Part shown: positions 20,551 to 30,515 of the stretch, piece by piece
Position numbering within the stretch: the stretch's first letter is position 1
Layout of the letters: each line of letters starts with the position of its first letter
Assembly (NCBI GenBank): GCA_903880855.1
Contig: CAIRQX010000039.1
Coordinates: 33,101 to 97,100, forward strand
Direction of reading: 5' to 3'
Source: an uncultured Burkholderiales bacterium
Lineage (GTDB): Bacteria > Pseudomonadota > Gammaproteobacteria > Burkholderiales > Burkholderiaceae_C
Length of the DNA: 64,000 nt
The notes under the pieces: model-generated
What the model was told of the DNA's origin: nothing
The model's input: only the letters and a program-made list of their open reading frames with translations
The model's database searches: none
Program-made: the position numbers and the translations under genes

Positions 20551-21459
20551 ATGATTCCCACAGATTTCATTTTTCCCATGAAAACAGTTGAAACCTCTCT
20601 CTTAAAAATTGCATACGAAGAGCTAAACCCAACGGCCAAGCGTTGTGTCATTCTTTTACACGGCTGGCCTGATAGCCCTAGAACTTGGAATGGCGTAGCA
20701 CCTGAATTGGCTAAGCAAGGCTGGCGTGTATTGGTTCCAGCGCTTCGCGGATTCTCACCCACCCAGTTTTTGAAAAGTGAAACTCCACGTACTGGACAAC
20801 TTGCTTCACTGGGGCGAGACCTTGTCGAGTTCATTGCCGCATTAGGCATAGAGAAGCCTGCCTTAATAGGCCACGACTGGGGCGCTCGTGCCGCAGGAAA
20901 TGCATGCGGTTTGTCTCCAGATATTGCTAGCCATCTTGTCCTCGTGTCTGTAGGGTATGGGACTAATCTTCCCAGTCAGCACATTGACTTCTTACAAGCC
21001 AAAAATTATTGGTACCACTGGCTAATGGCAACCTCAAAGGGAGCTGAGTTAGTTAAAAACGATCCGAAGGGATTCGCAAAAATCATGTGGGATACGTGGT
21101 CTCCTCCTGGGTGGTACAGCCATGAGGAGTTCGAGATAACAGCGCAAGCTTTTGACAACCCTGATTGGCTAGATGTGACTCTTCATTCCTACAGCCACAG
21201 GTGGGGACATGCACCTAGTGACCCTTACTACGCAAATGACGAGTCTGTTTTAAATCAAATACCCAAAATCGATATTCCCACCTTGATGCTTCACGGAATA
21301 GAAGACTCAGTTAGCCTTCCTAAAACATCTGAAGGAAAAGAGCATTTATTTAGTAACCATTACGAAAGAAAACTACTGCCAAAAATTGGTCACTTCCCGC
21401 AAAGAGAAAATCCAGATTTGATTGCGCGTGAATTGGTTGATTTTTTAGAGCGACATTAA
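20551..21459 (+). CDS. Alpha/beta hydrolase (start could be 20578)
   Basis: LLHGWPDSPRTWNGVAP, LIGHDWGARAAG, MLHGIEDSV. Confidence 0.88.
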   Translation: MIPTDFIFPMKTVETSLLKIAYEELNPTAKRCVILLHGWPDSPRTWNGVAPELAKQGWRVLVPALRGFSPTQFLKSETPRTGQLASLGRDLVEFIAALGIEKPALIGHDWGARAAGNACGLSPDIASHLVLVSVGYGTNLPSQHIDFLQAKNYWYHWLMATSKGAELVKNDPKGFAKIMWDTWSPPGWYSHEEFEITAQAFDNPDWLDVTLHSYSHRWGHAPSDPYYANDESVLNQIPKIDIPTLMLHGIEDSVSLPKTSEGKEHLFSNHYERKLLPKIGHFPQRENPDLIARELVDFLERH

Positions 21460-21612
21460 GTCTTAAAACAGACTGCTGCAGACGAGAGCAGATGTCTTGG
21501 ACATGGACAGTTGCTGATTAGAAGCTGCACCCAATCTAATTGGGGCCCAAGTTGTTAACGATGTGATCGGTACAAACTGTAAATAGTGTCTTCAGTATGT
21601 ACCATTTTTGAA

Positions 21613-21661
21613 TGGTGGACCCACCTGGACTCAAACCAGGGTTCACAGGACCAAAGGATTA
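21613..21661 (-). pseudogene. Degenerate 3'-half of a tRNA (relic of tRNA with CAU anticodon)
   Basis: TGGTGGACCCACCTGGACTCAAACCAGGG-TTCACAGG-ACCAAAGGATTA matches 25668-25708 of the intact tRNA apart from two G-to-A changes and one 8-nt insertion. Confidence 0.75.
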
Positions 21662-21672
21662 AAGGGATCGCA

Positions 21673-22110
21673 ATGAAAATAAGAATGGCACGCGAAGCCG
21701 ACTTCGCACAATGGCTTCCACTTTGGCAGGGCTACCAGACCTTTTATAAAACCGCCATCACAGAAGAAGTAACCGCCAAGACTTGGGCGCGTTTCTTAGA
21801 CCAAAACGAGCCCATGCATTGCGCCTTGTTAGAAATCGATGGCAGTCTAGTCGGAATGGTGCACTACATCTTTCACCGCAGTTGCTGGACTGAAGGCGAC
21901 TATGTCTATTTACAAGACCTATTTGTTGATCTGGAATTACGCGGCAAGGGTTTAGGCAGAGCCCTGATTGAGCATGTTTATAACGCTGCTGAAAAGGCTA
22001 AGGCCTCTCGAGTCTGGTGGCTTACTCATGAATCCAATACACAGGCCATGCATTTGTATGACCGCATTGCGGACAAGAGCGGATTTATTCAGTACCGAAA
22101 GCTGATGTAA
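21673..22110 (+). CDS. GNAT-family N-acetyltransferase
   Basis: MKIRMAREADFAQWLPLWQGYQ; LQDLFVDLELRGKGLGRALIEHVY; the upstream ORF extension translates the tRNA relic and is not real. Confidence 0.9.
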   Translation: MKIRMAREADFAQWLPLWQGYQTFYKTAITEEVTAKTWARFLDQNEPMHCALLEIDGSLVGMVHYIFHRSCWTEGDYVYLQDLFVDLELRGKGLGRALIEHVYNAAEKAKASRVWWLTHESNTQAMHLYDRIADKSGFIQYRKLM

Positions 22111-22246
22111 TCAAACTAGGAACCATAGCGGCAACAAGTAATGCGGCCATAGTCACATTAAAAATCTTTGCGTATACCTTGATCGCAAATAACTTACGCA
22201 TACGTGAAGCTGCACAGCAGAACGGAGGTTGACAGCAGTTATGGTT

Positions 22247-22879
22247 TCAAACCACTTTATCGCTTATGGTTTGCGGATAAGGTTGCGTTTGCTGAAATGA
22301 AGGTCGCCGCTCCAACTTAGTCGAATAGTTGGCTAAGGCGGGGTATAAGTTCTGCCAGTCAAACTCTTTGTAACGCACTTTCAAGTACCCAAGGGCTGAA
22401 CCTACGGCGATATCAGCCAGTCCGAACTTATTACCAACGGCAAACTGACTTTGCTCGACCAGTCGCGCTAACTCGCAAACCCCAGCCTCGATCTTGTGCA
22501 CCTGCCGAGCCGTCCATTCAGCACTTGCGTTGTCGCCGCGCATTCGCTCGAAAAACACTAGTACTACCGCGTCGCATATGCCGTCCGCCAAAACTTCCAA
22601 CTTTTTCGCCATCAGTCTTTCAGGTACGTCGCTAAACAGCAGTGGCGTCTGGGGGTAGATCAATTCCAAATATTCCAGAATGAACCGCGAGTCAAAGATG
22701 CTGCTTCCATCTTCAAGAATCAGTACGGGCAGTTTGGCAAGAGGGTTGTGCTGTTCAGTAATGGCACCTTGGTTCCATGGGACTTCAGTGATTAACTCGA
22801 ATGGAATATTTTTTTCTATCAGCGCAATCCTCACCTTGCGAGCGTAAGGACTGGGTGTGGCGCTAATGAGTCTGAGCAT
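22247..22879 (-). CDS. Glutathione S-transferase family protein
   Basis: MLRLISATPSPYARKVRIALIEKNIPFE; LAKLPVLILEDGSSIFDSRFILEYLE. Confidence 0.9.
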   Translation of the reverse strand: MLRLISATPSPYARKVRIALIEKNIPFELITEVPWNQGAITEQHNPLAKLPVLILEDGSSIFDSRFILEYLELIYPQTPLLFSDVPERLMAKKLEVLADGICDAVVLVFFERMRGDNASAEWTARQVHKIEAGVCELARLVEQSQFAVGNKFGLADIAVGSALGYLKVRYKEFDWQNLYPALANYSTKLERRPSFQQTQPYPQTISDKVV

Positions 22880-22934
22880 GAAAAGATCCTTTAGAGCTAA
22901 CTTGACGATGCCGTTTTGATTTAAATTAATTGAA

Positions 22935-23564
22935 TTAAGTTAAGGGCGCGCTTGCGTATTTAATATATCCAGGTCTTAGCTCAATTTGTTTAAACCAACG
23001 GATCAAATGTTGATAGTCCTCACGCTCAATTCGCAAGTTAAACCATCGAAAAGCAATCAAAGCTAATGGCAAATCAGCAATAGTGAAATGATCCCCTGTT
23101 ACCCATGGTGTGCTTTTAAGTTGGTAGTCGAGAATTTTTAGAATTGAACTCATTTGAACTCTTGTTTTTTCAAGTTCCTGCAAATTACGTTCTTCAAGCT
23201 TAGTACGAATAAAACCCCAGAACAAAGGCCGCATTACAGGCCATGCGGTAGTGTTATACCAATCTAGCCATTGATCAATTTTGGCAGATTGATCTGCAGA
23301 TTTTGGATAAAGAATATCTGTGACGTCGTGCTTTTTTGAAAGATATCGCAAAATTGCATGCGACTCCCACAACACCAATTCATTATCTTTAATGACGGGT
23401 ACCAACCCGTTGGGGTTCAATTGAAGATAGGACTGTGTTTTGTTCACACCATATTGCATACCTGCATCGGTACGTTCAAATGGGATTTTTAAGTCTTCAC
23501 ACAACCAAAGTACTTTTTGAACATTGATTGAATTTAGTCGCCCCCAGATGTGTAAATTGTTCAT
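22935..23564 (-). CDS. Glutathione S-transferase family protein
   Basis: IWGRLNSINVQKVLWLCEDLKIPFER; LNPNGLVPVIKDNELVLWESHAILRYLSKK. Confidence 0.88.
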   Translation of the reverse strand: MNNLHIWGRLNSINVQKVLWLCEDLKIPFERTDAGMQYGVNKTQSYLQLNPNGLVPVIKDNELVLWESHAILRYLSKKHDVTDILYPKSADQSAKIDQWLDWYNTTAWPVMRPLFWGFIRTKLEERNLQELEKTRVQMSSILKILDYQLKSTPWVTGDHFTIADLPLALIAFRWFNLRIEREDYQHLIRWFKQIELRPGYIKYASAPLT

Positions 23565-23717
23565 GCGATTTCATCGTGTTACATTTTTTTCATCATAACT
23601 GACGCCCCTAAATATTATTAAAAATCTTATCGAAACAATTAGATGCCCATTAATAAGAGTGTCTAAATTGAAGGAATAACAAACTAAATGGTCAAGCCTG
23701 CATGTAGCGCCTAACTC

Positions 23718-25406
23718 TCAGGCTTTGCGTGTTTCCGGCAAGAAACGAACTCCTTTGCGAGCCAATCCACCACCTATACCGATAGGTGTGCCGTCTGCCC
23801 GCCAGCATGCAGCGCCTTCGAGGGATCTATCTTCATGGAATTCAATTGCATTCATGCCTCCGCCCACATTGGGCACGCTTACAACGGCGTGACCACGGGT
23901 TTGAAGAGCTGTGTGCAGCGTCGGAGAAAAGGCGGGCTCTAGCTCCAGCTCAAACCCTTGGGTCCAGATGCGGGGCGCCTCAACCGCCTCTTGCAAGCTC
24001 ATGTCATGATCGATCAGGTTGATAAGGGCTTGAAGCGCAGAAGTAAAGATGCGCAAGCCGCCAGGCAAACCGAGCGCGTAGCGTGGCTTACCGTTCTTGA
24101 TCACCATTATCGGGGCCATGGACGAAGTCACTCGTTTTCCGGGGGCCATCGAGTTGGCGCGGTCAGGCCTCGGATCTAGTACGTAAAGGTAATTGTTGGG
24201 AATCATGCCGGTGCCCGGCACCATGTAGCGCGCACCAAACACCGAATTGATGGTCTGCGTGGCACTGACGATGCGCCCTTCACTGTCAGCTACGGTGATG
24301 TGGGTGGTGTTGGCGCCTTCAGCAGACGCCAGGCCTTGAGACCACGTTTGTGCCTGATGCAGGTTTATTTGCTTTCGGCGCTCGGCGGCGTATTCGGCAG
24401 ACAAGAGTTTTTCGACAGGGACATTTACAAAGTCTGGATCTGCCGTGACCGCAGAGCGATCCGCAAAAGCCATTTTCATCACCTCTGCGAGCAAGTGGAC
24501 GCTTTGTTCGGTTCCGAAGCCGATGGCTTTCAGATCAAAACCCTCAAGCACATTCAGCATTTGTCCGATGTGCAAAGGTCCTGCGCACGGTGGTGGCGGA
24601 CCGATGATTTCAAAACCGCGGTAATAGCTACGCAATGCGGCGGGATCACGGGTGTTGTAGCGGCGTAAATCTTCGAGGCTTAAAAAACCCTGGTGACTTG
24701 CAATATCAGCACAAAAGGCGCGGCCGAGTGCCCCGCTGTACAAAGCGCTGGCGCCTTCTTGGGCAACCAGTTTCAGTGTGTCGGCATAGGCACCTTGCAC
24801 CAGCAAATCTCCTTTTTGAAGCGCTTGACCTTGGGGCAAGAAAAATCGAGAAATTTCGGGGTCCAGCGATAAATCAGCCGCGTTTTCGGCTATGCAATCA
24901 CTCAAGTATTGCGTGGCCCTGAATCCAAAAGAGGCGTGTTTTAAGGCCGGCGCAATCACTTCCGCCAAATACATGGAACCATGGCGTGAAAGCATTTGGC
25001 ACCAGGCCATCAAGTTGCCGGGGGTGGCCACCGCACCTCTGCCCAGGCTGTGCTGGCGACCTACGCTTTCGAGAGAACCGGGGGGTGCCAAAGGATCATG
25101 TGTGAAGGTGTGTTGGCCGACGGCCTGAGGGCATGTGCCTTGACCCTCCAATATGGTGTGCGTTCCATCTGGCTGACGAAGGTGTGCAAACCCGCCGCCG
25201 AGAAGGCCCACCATCATCGGCTCGACCACGCTTAGGGTGAAGAGTGCTGCTACAGCTGCATCCACCGCATTGCCACCGGCGCACAACATTTCTGAGCCGG
25301 CAGCAGAGGCCAACGGATGGTTGGTGACTACCATGCCACGTGATGCGCGAGCCGGTTGTTTTTCGGTGACAAAAGAGGTACCGCAATGATCTGTCCAATG
25401 GTGCAT
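23718..25406 (-). CDS. ggt: Gamma-glutamyltransferase
   Basis: GMVVTNHPLASAAGSEMLCAGGNAVDAAVAALF; GANTTHITVADSEGRIVSATQTINSVFGA; RVTSSMAPIMV. Confidence 0.88.
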   Translation of the reverse strand: MHHWTDHCGTSFVTEKQPARASRGMVVTNHPLASAAGSEMLCAGGNAVDAAVAALFTLSVVEPMMVGLLGGGFAHLRQPDGTHTILEGQGTCPQAVGQHTFTHDPLAPPGSLESVGRQHSLGRGAVATPGNLMAWCQMLSRHGSMYLAEVIAPALKHASFGFRATQYLSDCIAENAADLSLDPEISRFFLPQGQALQKGDLLVQGAYADTLKLVAQEGASALYSGALGRAFCADIASHQGFLSLEDLRRYNTRDPAALRSYYRGFEIIGPPPPCAGPLHIGQMLNVLEGFDLKAIGFGTEQSVHLLAEVMKMAFADRSAVTADPDFVNVPVEKLLSAEYAAERRKQINLHQAQTWSQGLASAEGANTTHITVADSEGRIVSATQTINSVFGARYMVPGTGMIPNNYLYVLDPRPDRANSMAPGKRVTSSMAPIMVIKNGKPRYALGLPGGLRIFTSALQALINLIDHDMSLQEAVEAPRIWTQGFELELEPAFSPTLHTALQTRGHAVVSVPNVGGGMNAIEFHEDRSLEGAACWRADGTPIGIGGGLARKGVRFLPETRKA

Positions 25407-25635
25407 ACAAATGATGGTGAGGTTGGGTCAAGGAAAGTAGAGTTACAACTTAGTCTGGAAATGCATTAAAAACAAGGGTGCAATCCATAAGTCGTAACCG
25501 AATTGTCTTCAGCTGCCCAACCATCAGTTAATCAAAGTTGCACTTCGTGCTTGAATTCGCCCTTTGAAATAACAGTCTCAAAAGTTAACTTTAAAAATAG
25601 CTTTTATATAGACTGAAAATTAGTTAAAGCACAAG

Positions 25636-25664
25636 AAAAAAGCCACTCAAAGAGTGGCTTTTAA
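25636..25664. terminator. Hairpin terminator downstream of tRNA(CAU)
   Basis: AAAAGCCACTC-AAA-GAGTGGCTTTT with flanking A/T tracts. Confidence 0.75.
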
Positions 25665-25667
25665 AAG

Positions 25668-25744
25668 TGGTGGGCCCACCTGGACTCGAACCAGGGACCA
25701 AAGGATTATGAGTCCTCTGCTCTAACCAACTGAGCTATAGGCCC
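25668..25744 (-). tRNA. tRNA with CAU anticodon (probably tRNA-Ile2, possibly Met)
   Basis: Reverse complement GGGCCTATAGCTCAGTTGGTTAGAGCAGAGGACTCATAATCCTTTGGTCCCTGGTTCGAGTCCAGGTGGGCCCACCA. Confidence 0.93.
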
Positions 25745-25920
25745 TAATCTTGAATTCTACTTCGTTGCCCCGTCCCTTTGAGGACGGAATTAACGGCAGT
25801 CACTTCTTTTGGTTGACTTAAATAAATGTATTTTTGCGTCAACACGTCTTCTCAGCGTCCCGTTGTAGATGTACTCCAAATCAATTGGAGGATTTCACAA
25901 ACAACTGAAAGGTCCATGAA

Positions 25921-26136
25921 ATGAGCAAATTTATCGCAACCCTAATCGCCGGCCTTATCTCTGTAGGCGCCTTTGCAGCAACTACAACTACAGCTCCTAC
26001 TGCAGTTTCTCCAACGGCTACAAAAGCAGGTGCTGAACCAGCCAAGGAAGTAAAAAAGACAACTGCAAAAGTTGCCCAAAAATCAACTGAGAAAGCAACA
26101 ACTCCAACTGCAAAGACACCTGCATCTATTAAATAA
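25921..26136 (+). CDS. Small Ala/Thr/Lys-rich protein with signal peptide, unknown function
   Basis: 71 aa; MSKFIATLIAGLISVGAFAA signal-like N-terminus, low-complexity basic remainder; followed by strong terminator. Confidence 0.6.
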   Translation: MSKFIATLIAGLISVGAFAATTTTAPTAVSPTATKAGAEPAKEVKKTTAKVAQKSTEKATTPTAKTPASIK

Positions 26137-26174
26137 ATAGCTCCTCACACAGAGGAAATATCCAAAAGAACTAC

Positions 26175-26206
26175 TGACGACCTCATGGGAGGTCGTCATT
26201 TTTTTT
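26175..26206 (+). terminator. Rho-independent terminator
   Basis: TGACGACCTC-ATG-GGAGGTCGTCA followed by TTTTTTTT. Confidence 0.88.
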
Positions 26207-26275
26207 GGTACTCAAAAATGATGTGAAAGAATGCAGCTATGAGCACCTTATGTCTGTTTTTAAAGGCAAGCCCTT

Positions 26276-26752
26276 ATGGATATCAACATCATTTCCGAAG
26301 CAATCAAATTAGCTACGGCTCCCGTCTTTCTTTTAACAGGCGTCGGTGGCATTTTGAACGTGCTTGGCAATAGATTAGGCCGAGTCATTGACAGGGCGAG
26401 GCTGGTTCAAAATTTAATCGAAGAGGCTATGGACAAACGCAGTGCCTCATCGCCCGCCAGACTTGAACGTTATTACCAAGAATTGATCACCCTAGAGCGC
26501 CGTAAAAGCATTATCAATATTGCCACTGCTTTTTTGGTACTGTCTGCCGTATTGATTGCCATGACAGTGATCGAATTATTTTTCTCAGTAGGCATTGAAC
26601 CCGGAAAACTCTATCTTTCAAACTGGGTAGCGATCACTTTTGTCAGCAGTTTTATATCGTTGGTTAGCGCATGTGTTTTGTATTTTGTCGAAATCTTGTA
26701 CGCATCTAACACCATCACATTCCATCCTATTGCGCATAACAAAGTTCACTGA
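26276..26752 (+). CDS. DUF2721-type membrane protein
   Basis: ATAPVFLLTGVGGILNVLGNRLGRVIDRARLVQ; two further hydrophobic segments. Confidence 0.8.
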   Translation: MDINIISEAIKLATAPVFLLTGVGGILNVLGNRLGRVIDRARLVQNLIEEAMDKRSASSPARLERYYQELITLERRKSIINIATAFLVLSAVLIAMTVIELFFSVGIEPGKLYLSNWVAITFVSSFISLVSACVLYFVEILYASNTITFHPIAHNKVH

Positions 26753-26754
26753 GT

Positions 26755-27690
26755 ATGAAATTTTCACCAAGAGCCATTGGCCTGATTGCGGCCTTGGTGA
26801 CTGTCCTGATATGGACATCTTTCATTGTGATCGCACGGGCATCCGCCTCGCACAATTTATTACCCCTTGATATTGCATTTTTGCGCATCCTAGGTGCAGG
26901 AAGTGTCTTGTTGCCATGGGCTTGGTGGCTAATGCGCCCTGAAAGACGCGCCGGTGAAAAAGTAGGCTCTTTGTTAGGACTGTCTCCGTTACCTCTTCGT
27001 ATCACCATCATCGGCGGATTATTTGGTAGTTTTGTTTTTAGCATGCTGTCTTACTCAGGGTTTTTCTTCGCGCCAGCTGCGCACGCTTCTGTTTTGTTGC
27101 CTGGCAGTTTGCCGCTGTGGACGACTTTGATGGCTTGGCTAGTCTTGAGTCAATCGATCTCTAAAGTACGCGTTATTGGCTTGGCGTGCATTGTTTTAGG
27201 TGATTTGTTAGTTGGTGGCTCTAGCCTACTCAAAGCTTTTGATGGTGGCGAGGTATGGAAGGGCGACTTGATGTTTATGTGTGCAGCTAGTTGCTGGTCG
27301 TTTTATACCGTGATCGTGCGTCGTGAAGGCCTAGATGCAGTCCGCGCAACAATGGCAGTCACTGCTTTTTCATGCGTCACGTTTTTACCTTTGTATGCGC
27401 TTTTAGCTTGGCTACAAATCGTTCCTAGCCACTTAGACGCCGCCCCATGGCAAGAACTTTTATTTCAAGCGCTCTACCAAGGTATTGGTTCAGTCGTGAT
27501 TTCCGGAATTTCATTCAACATGATGGTGCGCCACTATGGGCCAGTACGCAGCACCATGATGACTGCTGTTGTTCCAGTCTTGTCAGCTATCTCTGCGGTG
27601 GTACTTTTGAATGAGCCGATACACTGGAACTTGATGGCAGGCCTCGCACTCGTGACCTGCGGCATCTTGTTTGGCGTTCGAAAATCTTAG
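26755..27690 (+). CDS. DMT-family (EamA) transporter
   Basis: Ten hydrophobic segments; LIAALVTVLIWTSFIVIAR; VPVLSAISAVVLLNEPIHWNLMAGLALV. Confidence 0.9.
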   Translation: MKFSPRAIGLIAALVTVLIWTSFIVIARASASHNLLPLDIAFLRILGAGSVLLPWAWWLMRPERRAGEKVGSLLGLSPLPLRITIIGGLFGSFVFSMLSYSGFFFAPAAHASVLLPGSLPLWTTLMAWLVLSQSISKVRVIGLACIVLGDLLVGGSSLLKAFDGGEVWKGDLMFMCAASCWSFYTVIVRREGLDAVRATMAVTAFSCVTFLPLYALLAWLQIVPSHLDAAPWQELLFQALYQGIGSVVISGISFNMMVRHYGPVRSTMMTAVVPVLSAISAVVLLNEPIHWNLMAGLALVTCGILFGVRKS

Positions 27691-28535
27691 AACTCCAGCG
27701 TTTGACCTTCTGTCATGGGAACCACTTTGACAGTACTGCCCTTCATAGCTTCTTGAAATTCGGCCAGAGTACCTTTGGCAATAGGGTTGGAGTTGTAGTG
27801 GATGGGCATCACCATTTTTGGCTTGATCCAATTGCGAATGGCATACGCTGCATCGTCTGGGTCCATAGTGAAGTTACCGCCGATGGGGGCTAACACCAGA
27901 TCAGGCTTGTAGTGTTCGCTGATGAACTTCATATCACCAAACAAACCTGTGTCGCCCATATGCCAAATCTTGAAGCCGTTTTCTAATTCGATGATGTAGC
28001 CAACCGCTTCTCCTGCTGGATGCGCTTCATTCTTGCCAGTGGCTGGGTTGTTCCAAACCAAGAGCGAGGAGTGTTCGGCAGCAACCGCTGTGATCTTGAT
28101 CCCGGGTTGGGGCTTGACTGAACCTGATTTATTGAAGCGGTGTGTCAAGTTAGGTGGCAACACGCCTAAGGTAATGAGAGGTGTCATCATGTCCGCTGGG
28201 CCATACAACACAGAGTTGTTGAGTTTGGCAAGAGCTGGTGCATCACCTAAATGGTCCACGTGACCGTGGGTGACCAACAAGATGTCGATTTTTCCCAAAG
28301 CGGCAAAGTCTGTTTTGTAAGGCGCTGGTGTTTTTGGGCCACCGGTTAACCATGGGTCAATGACGATGATTTTTCCACCGGGGGTTTTGATGCGAAAGCC
28401 TGCTTGGCCGAGCCACAGTAGTTCTGTTTTTCCACTACCAGCAGGTGCTGTTTGCGCTTGGGCATTGGCGCTTAAAAAGCCGACTGCCAACAATCCGATG
28501 GCGATCAAATGTTTAAAAGTATTTTTTATTTGCAC
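27687..28535 (-). CDS. Exported metal-dependent hydrolase, metallo-beta-lactamase fold
   Basis: Signal peptide; LLVTHGHVDHLGDAPAL; KIWHMGDTGLFGDMKFI; MPIHYNSNPIA. Confidence 0.88.
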   Translation of the reverse strand: MQIKNTFKHLIAIGLLAVGFLSANAQAQTAPAGSGKTELLWLGQAGFRIKTPGGKIIVIDPWLTGGPKTPAPYKTDFAALGKIDILLVTHGHVDHLGDAPALAKLNNSVLYGPADMMTPLITLGVLPPNLTHRFNKSGSVKPQPGIKITAVAAEHSSLLVWNNPATGKNEAHPAGEAVGYIIELENGFKIWHMGDTGLFGDMKFISEHYKPDLVLAPIGGNFTMDPDDAAYAIRNWIKPKMVMPIHYNSNPIAKGTLAEFQEAMKGSTVKVVPMTEGQTLEF

Positions 28536-28577
28536 GGTTGTGTCTCCTTTGTTTACGAATAGTAACGGTTATTGAAA

Positions 28578-29585
28578 TTATTTATGGCTCAGAGCGTTGC
28601 TCACCAATTTAGAGGTGATGTCCACAATATGAATCATCCTGTCATAAGCCATGCGTGTCGGACCAATCACACCGAGCGTGCCAACCACTTGGCCGTCAAT
28701 TTCATAAGGAGCGCTCACGACGGAGAGTTCTTCAATAGGCACGATTTGGCTTTCGCCGCCAATGTAGATACGTACGCCCTCGGCTTGGGCAGAAATATCT
28801 AGCAAGCGCACCAACTGGGCTTTTTGCTCAAATAAATCAAAAGCACGACGCAATTGCCCCATGTCGCTAGAGAAGTCACTCACTGACAACAAATTACGCT
28901 CCCCGCTGATGACCACATCATCTTGCGGTTGCGAAAGCGCCTCCGTACTCACCTGCACCGCGGCTTGCATCAAAGTGGCAATCTCGCCGCGCAACGATTC
29001 CACTTCTGCTAACAATTTCTCTCGCACTTGCTCAATCGCCATTCCGGCGAAGTGGTGGTTCAAATAATTAGAAGCTTCGGTCAACTGTGATGCGCTGTAG
29101 TCGACTTCGGTAAACAAGACCCGGTTTTGAACGTCACCCTCAGGCGAAACCATGATGACCAATAGCCTGCGCTCGGACAGTCTGAGGAATTCAATATGCC
29201 TAAATATCGAACTTCGACGTGGCGCAATCACAACACCTACAAAATGTGACAAGTCAGACAACAAATTTGCTGCATTAGCGATTACTTTTTGCGGCTGATC
29301 TGCTGCCAAACTTGGGGTATGCAAATGCTCCCGATCCGCCGTCAACATCGTGTCTACAAACAGCCGGTATCCGCGCGAGGTAGGCACTCGCCCCGCAGAG
29401 GTATGGGGGCTGGCGATGAGGCCCAGCACCTCCAAATCGGACATAACGTTGCGTATGGTGGCAGGAGAGAGTTCTATGCCGGTTTCACGGGCAAGGGTGC
29501 GCGATCCGACGGGTTGCCCGTCGGAGATATAGCGTTCAACCAGTGCTTTCAGGAGCACTTTGGCGCGATCGTCTAGCATGTTCAT
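28578..29585 (-). CDS. hrcA: Heat-inducible transcription repressor HrcA
   Basis: [71 protein letters not shown]. Confidence 0.96.
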   Translation of the reverse strand: MNMLDDRAKVLLKALVERYISDGQPVGSRTLARETGIELSPATIRNVMSDLEVLGLIASPHTSAGRVPTSRGYRLFVDTMLTADREHLHTPSLAADQPQKVIANAANLLSDLSHFVGVVIAPRRSSIFRHIEFLRLSERRLLVIMVSPEGDVQNRVLFTEVDYSASQLTEASNYLNHHFAGMAIEQVREKLLAEVESLRGEIATLMQAAVQVSTEALSQPQDDVVISGERNLLSVSDFSSDMGQLRRAFDLFEQKAQLVRLLDISAQAEGVRIYIGGESQIVPIEELSVVSAPYEIDGQVVGTLGVIGPTRMAYDRMIHIVDITSKLVSNALSHK

Positions 29586-29618
29586 GGTTAAGACAAATTT
29601 TAGTGATGTAATTTAGCC

Positions 29619-30515
29619 ATGAAATCCACATTTCGTCAGATTGCTTTGATTGGTAAATACCATCTGCCCGTGGGCAGTGGGGCGAAACCGTCCTCTAAGC
29701 AAGCACTGCAGAGCATCGCACAGTTTCTGCTCGCCCAAGGCTTGGATGTCATTCTGGAGCACGATACTGCGTCAAACACGGGTATTACCGGATATTCGGT
29801 GATGGATGTTGACGGCATCGGCAAATCTTGCGATTTGGCCTTGGTGGTCGGAGGAGACGGCACCATGTTGGGATACGGGCGGCTTTTAGCGAAATACGAT
29901 GTACCGCTCATTGGTATCAACCAAGGCCGCTTGGGTTTTATTACTGATATCCCGATCCAAGGTTTTGAAGACACCCTCAAGCCTATTTTGCGCGGTGAAT
30001 TTGAAGAAGACAAGCGCGCGCTCATGCATGCCAAAGTTTGGCGCGATGGACACTGTGTGTTTGATGCACTAGCCATGAACGACGTAGTAGTCAACCGTGG
30101 CGCCACCTCCGGCATGGTGGAGATGCGCGTAGAGGTGGACGGCCGATTTGTTGCCAACCAACGCGCAGACGGTTTAATCATTGCCACTTCCACTGGCAGC
30201 ACTGCGTATTCATTGTCGGCAGGCGGCCCTCTTTTGCATCCATCCCTGAATGCCTGGGTGATGGCACCTATCGCCCCGCACACGCTATCGAATCGTCCTA
30301 TCGTCTTAGCTGATACAGAAGAGATTGCGATTGACTTGATCTCTGGTCGAGACGCCAGCGCTAATTTTGATATGCAGTCATTGGCCGCTCTTTTGTTGGG
30401 CGACCGCATAACTGTGACGCGCTCGAAATTTTCTGTTCGGTTTTTACATCCAAAAGGCTGGAGTTATTTCGATACCTTGCGTGAAAAACTGCACTGGAAC
30501 GAGGGTGTGGCATGA
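29619..30515 (+). CDS. nadK: NAD kinase
   Basis: [47 protein letters not shown]. Confidence 0.95.
   Translation: MKSTFRQIALIGKYHLPVGSGAKPSSKQALQSIAQFLLAQGLDVILEHDTASNTGITGYSVMDVDGIGKSCDLALVVGGDGTMLGYGRLLAKYDVPLIGINQGRLGFITDIPIQGFEDTLKPILRGEFEEDKRALMHAKVWRDGHCVFDALAMNDVVVNRGATSGMVEMRVEVDGRFVANQRADGLIIATSTGSTAYSLSAGGPLLHPSLNAWVMAPIAPHTLSNRPIVLADTEEIAIDLISGRDASANFDMQSLAALLLGDRITVTRSKFSVRFLHPKGWSYFDTLREKLHWNEGVA

Noticed and set aside
21586-21672. N-terminal extension of the GNAT ORF (WTHLDSNQGSQDQRIK)
   Set aside because: This peptide is translation of the tRNA relic; the real start is the ATG at 21673.
22111-22246. Possible remnant of a membrane transporter C-terminus on the minus strand
   Set aside because: A short hydrophobic frame exists but is too short and without recognisable motif to call a pseudogene.
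25581-25592. AAAGTTAACTTT palindrome upstream of ggt
   Set aside because: AT-rich palindrome in AT-rich DNA, no further support.
29636-30409. 257-aa minus-strand ORF opposite nadK
   Set aside because: Antisense of a well-supported conserved gene; composition looks like a frame shadow, no recognisable domain.
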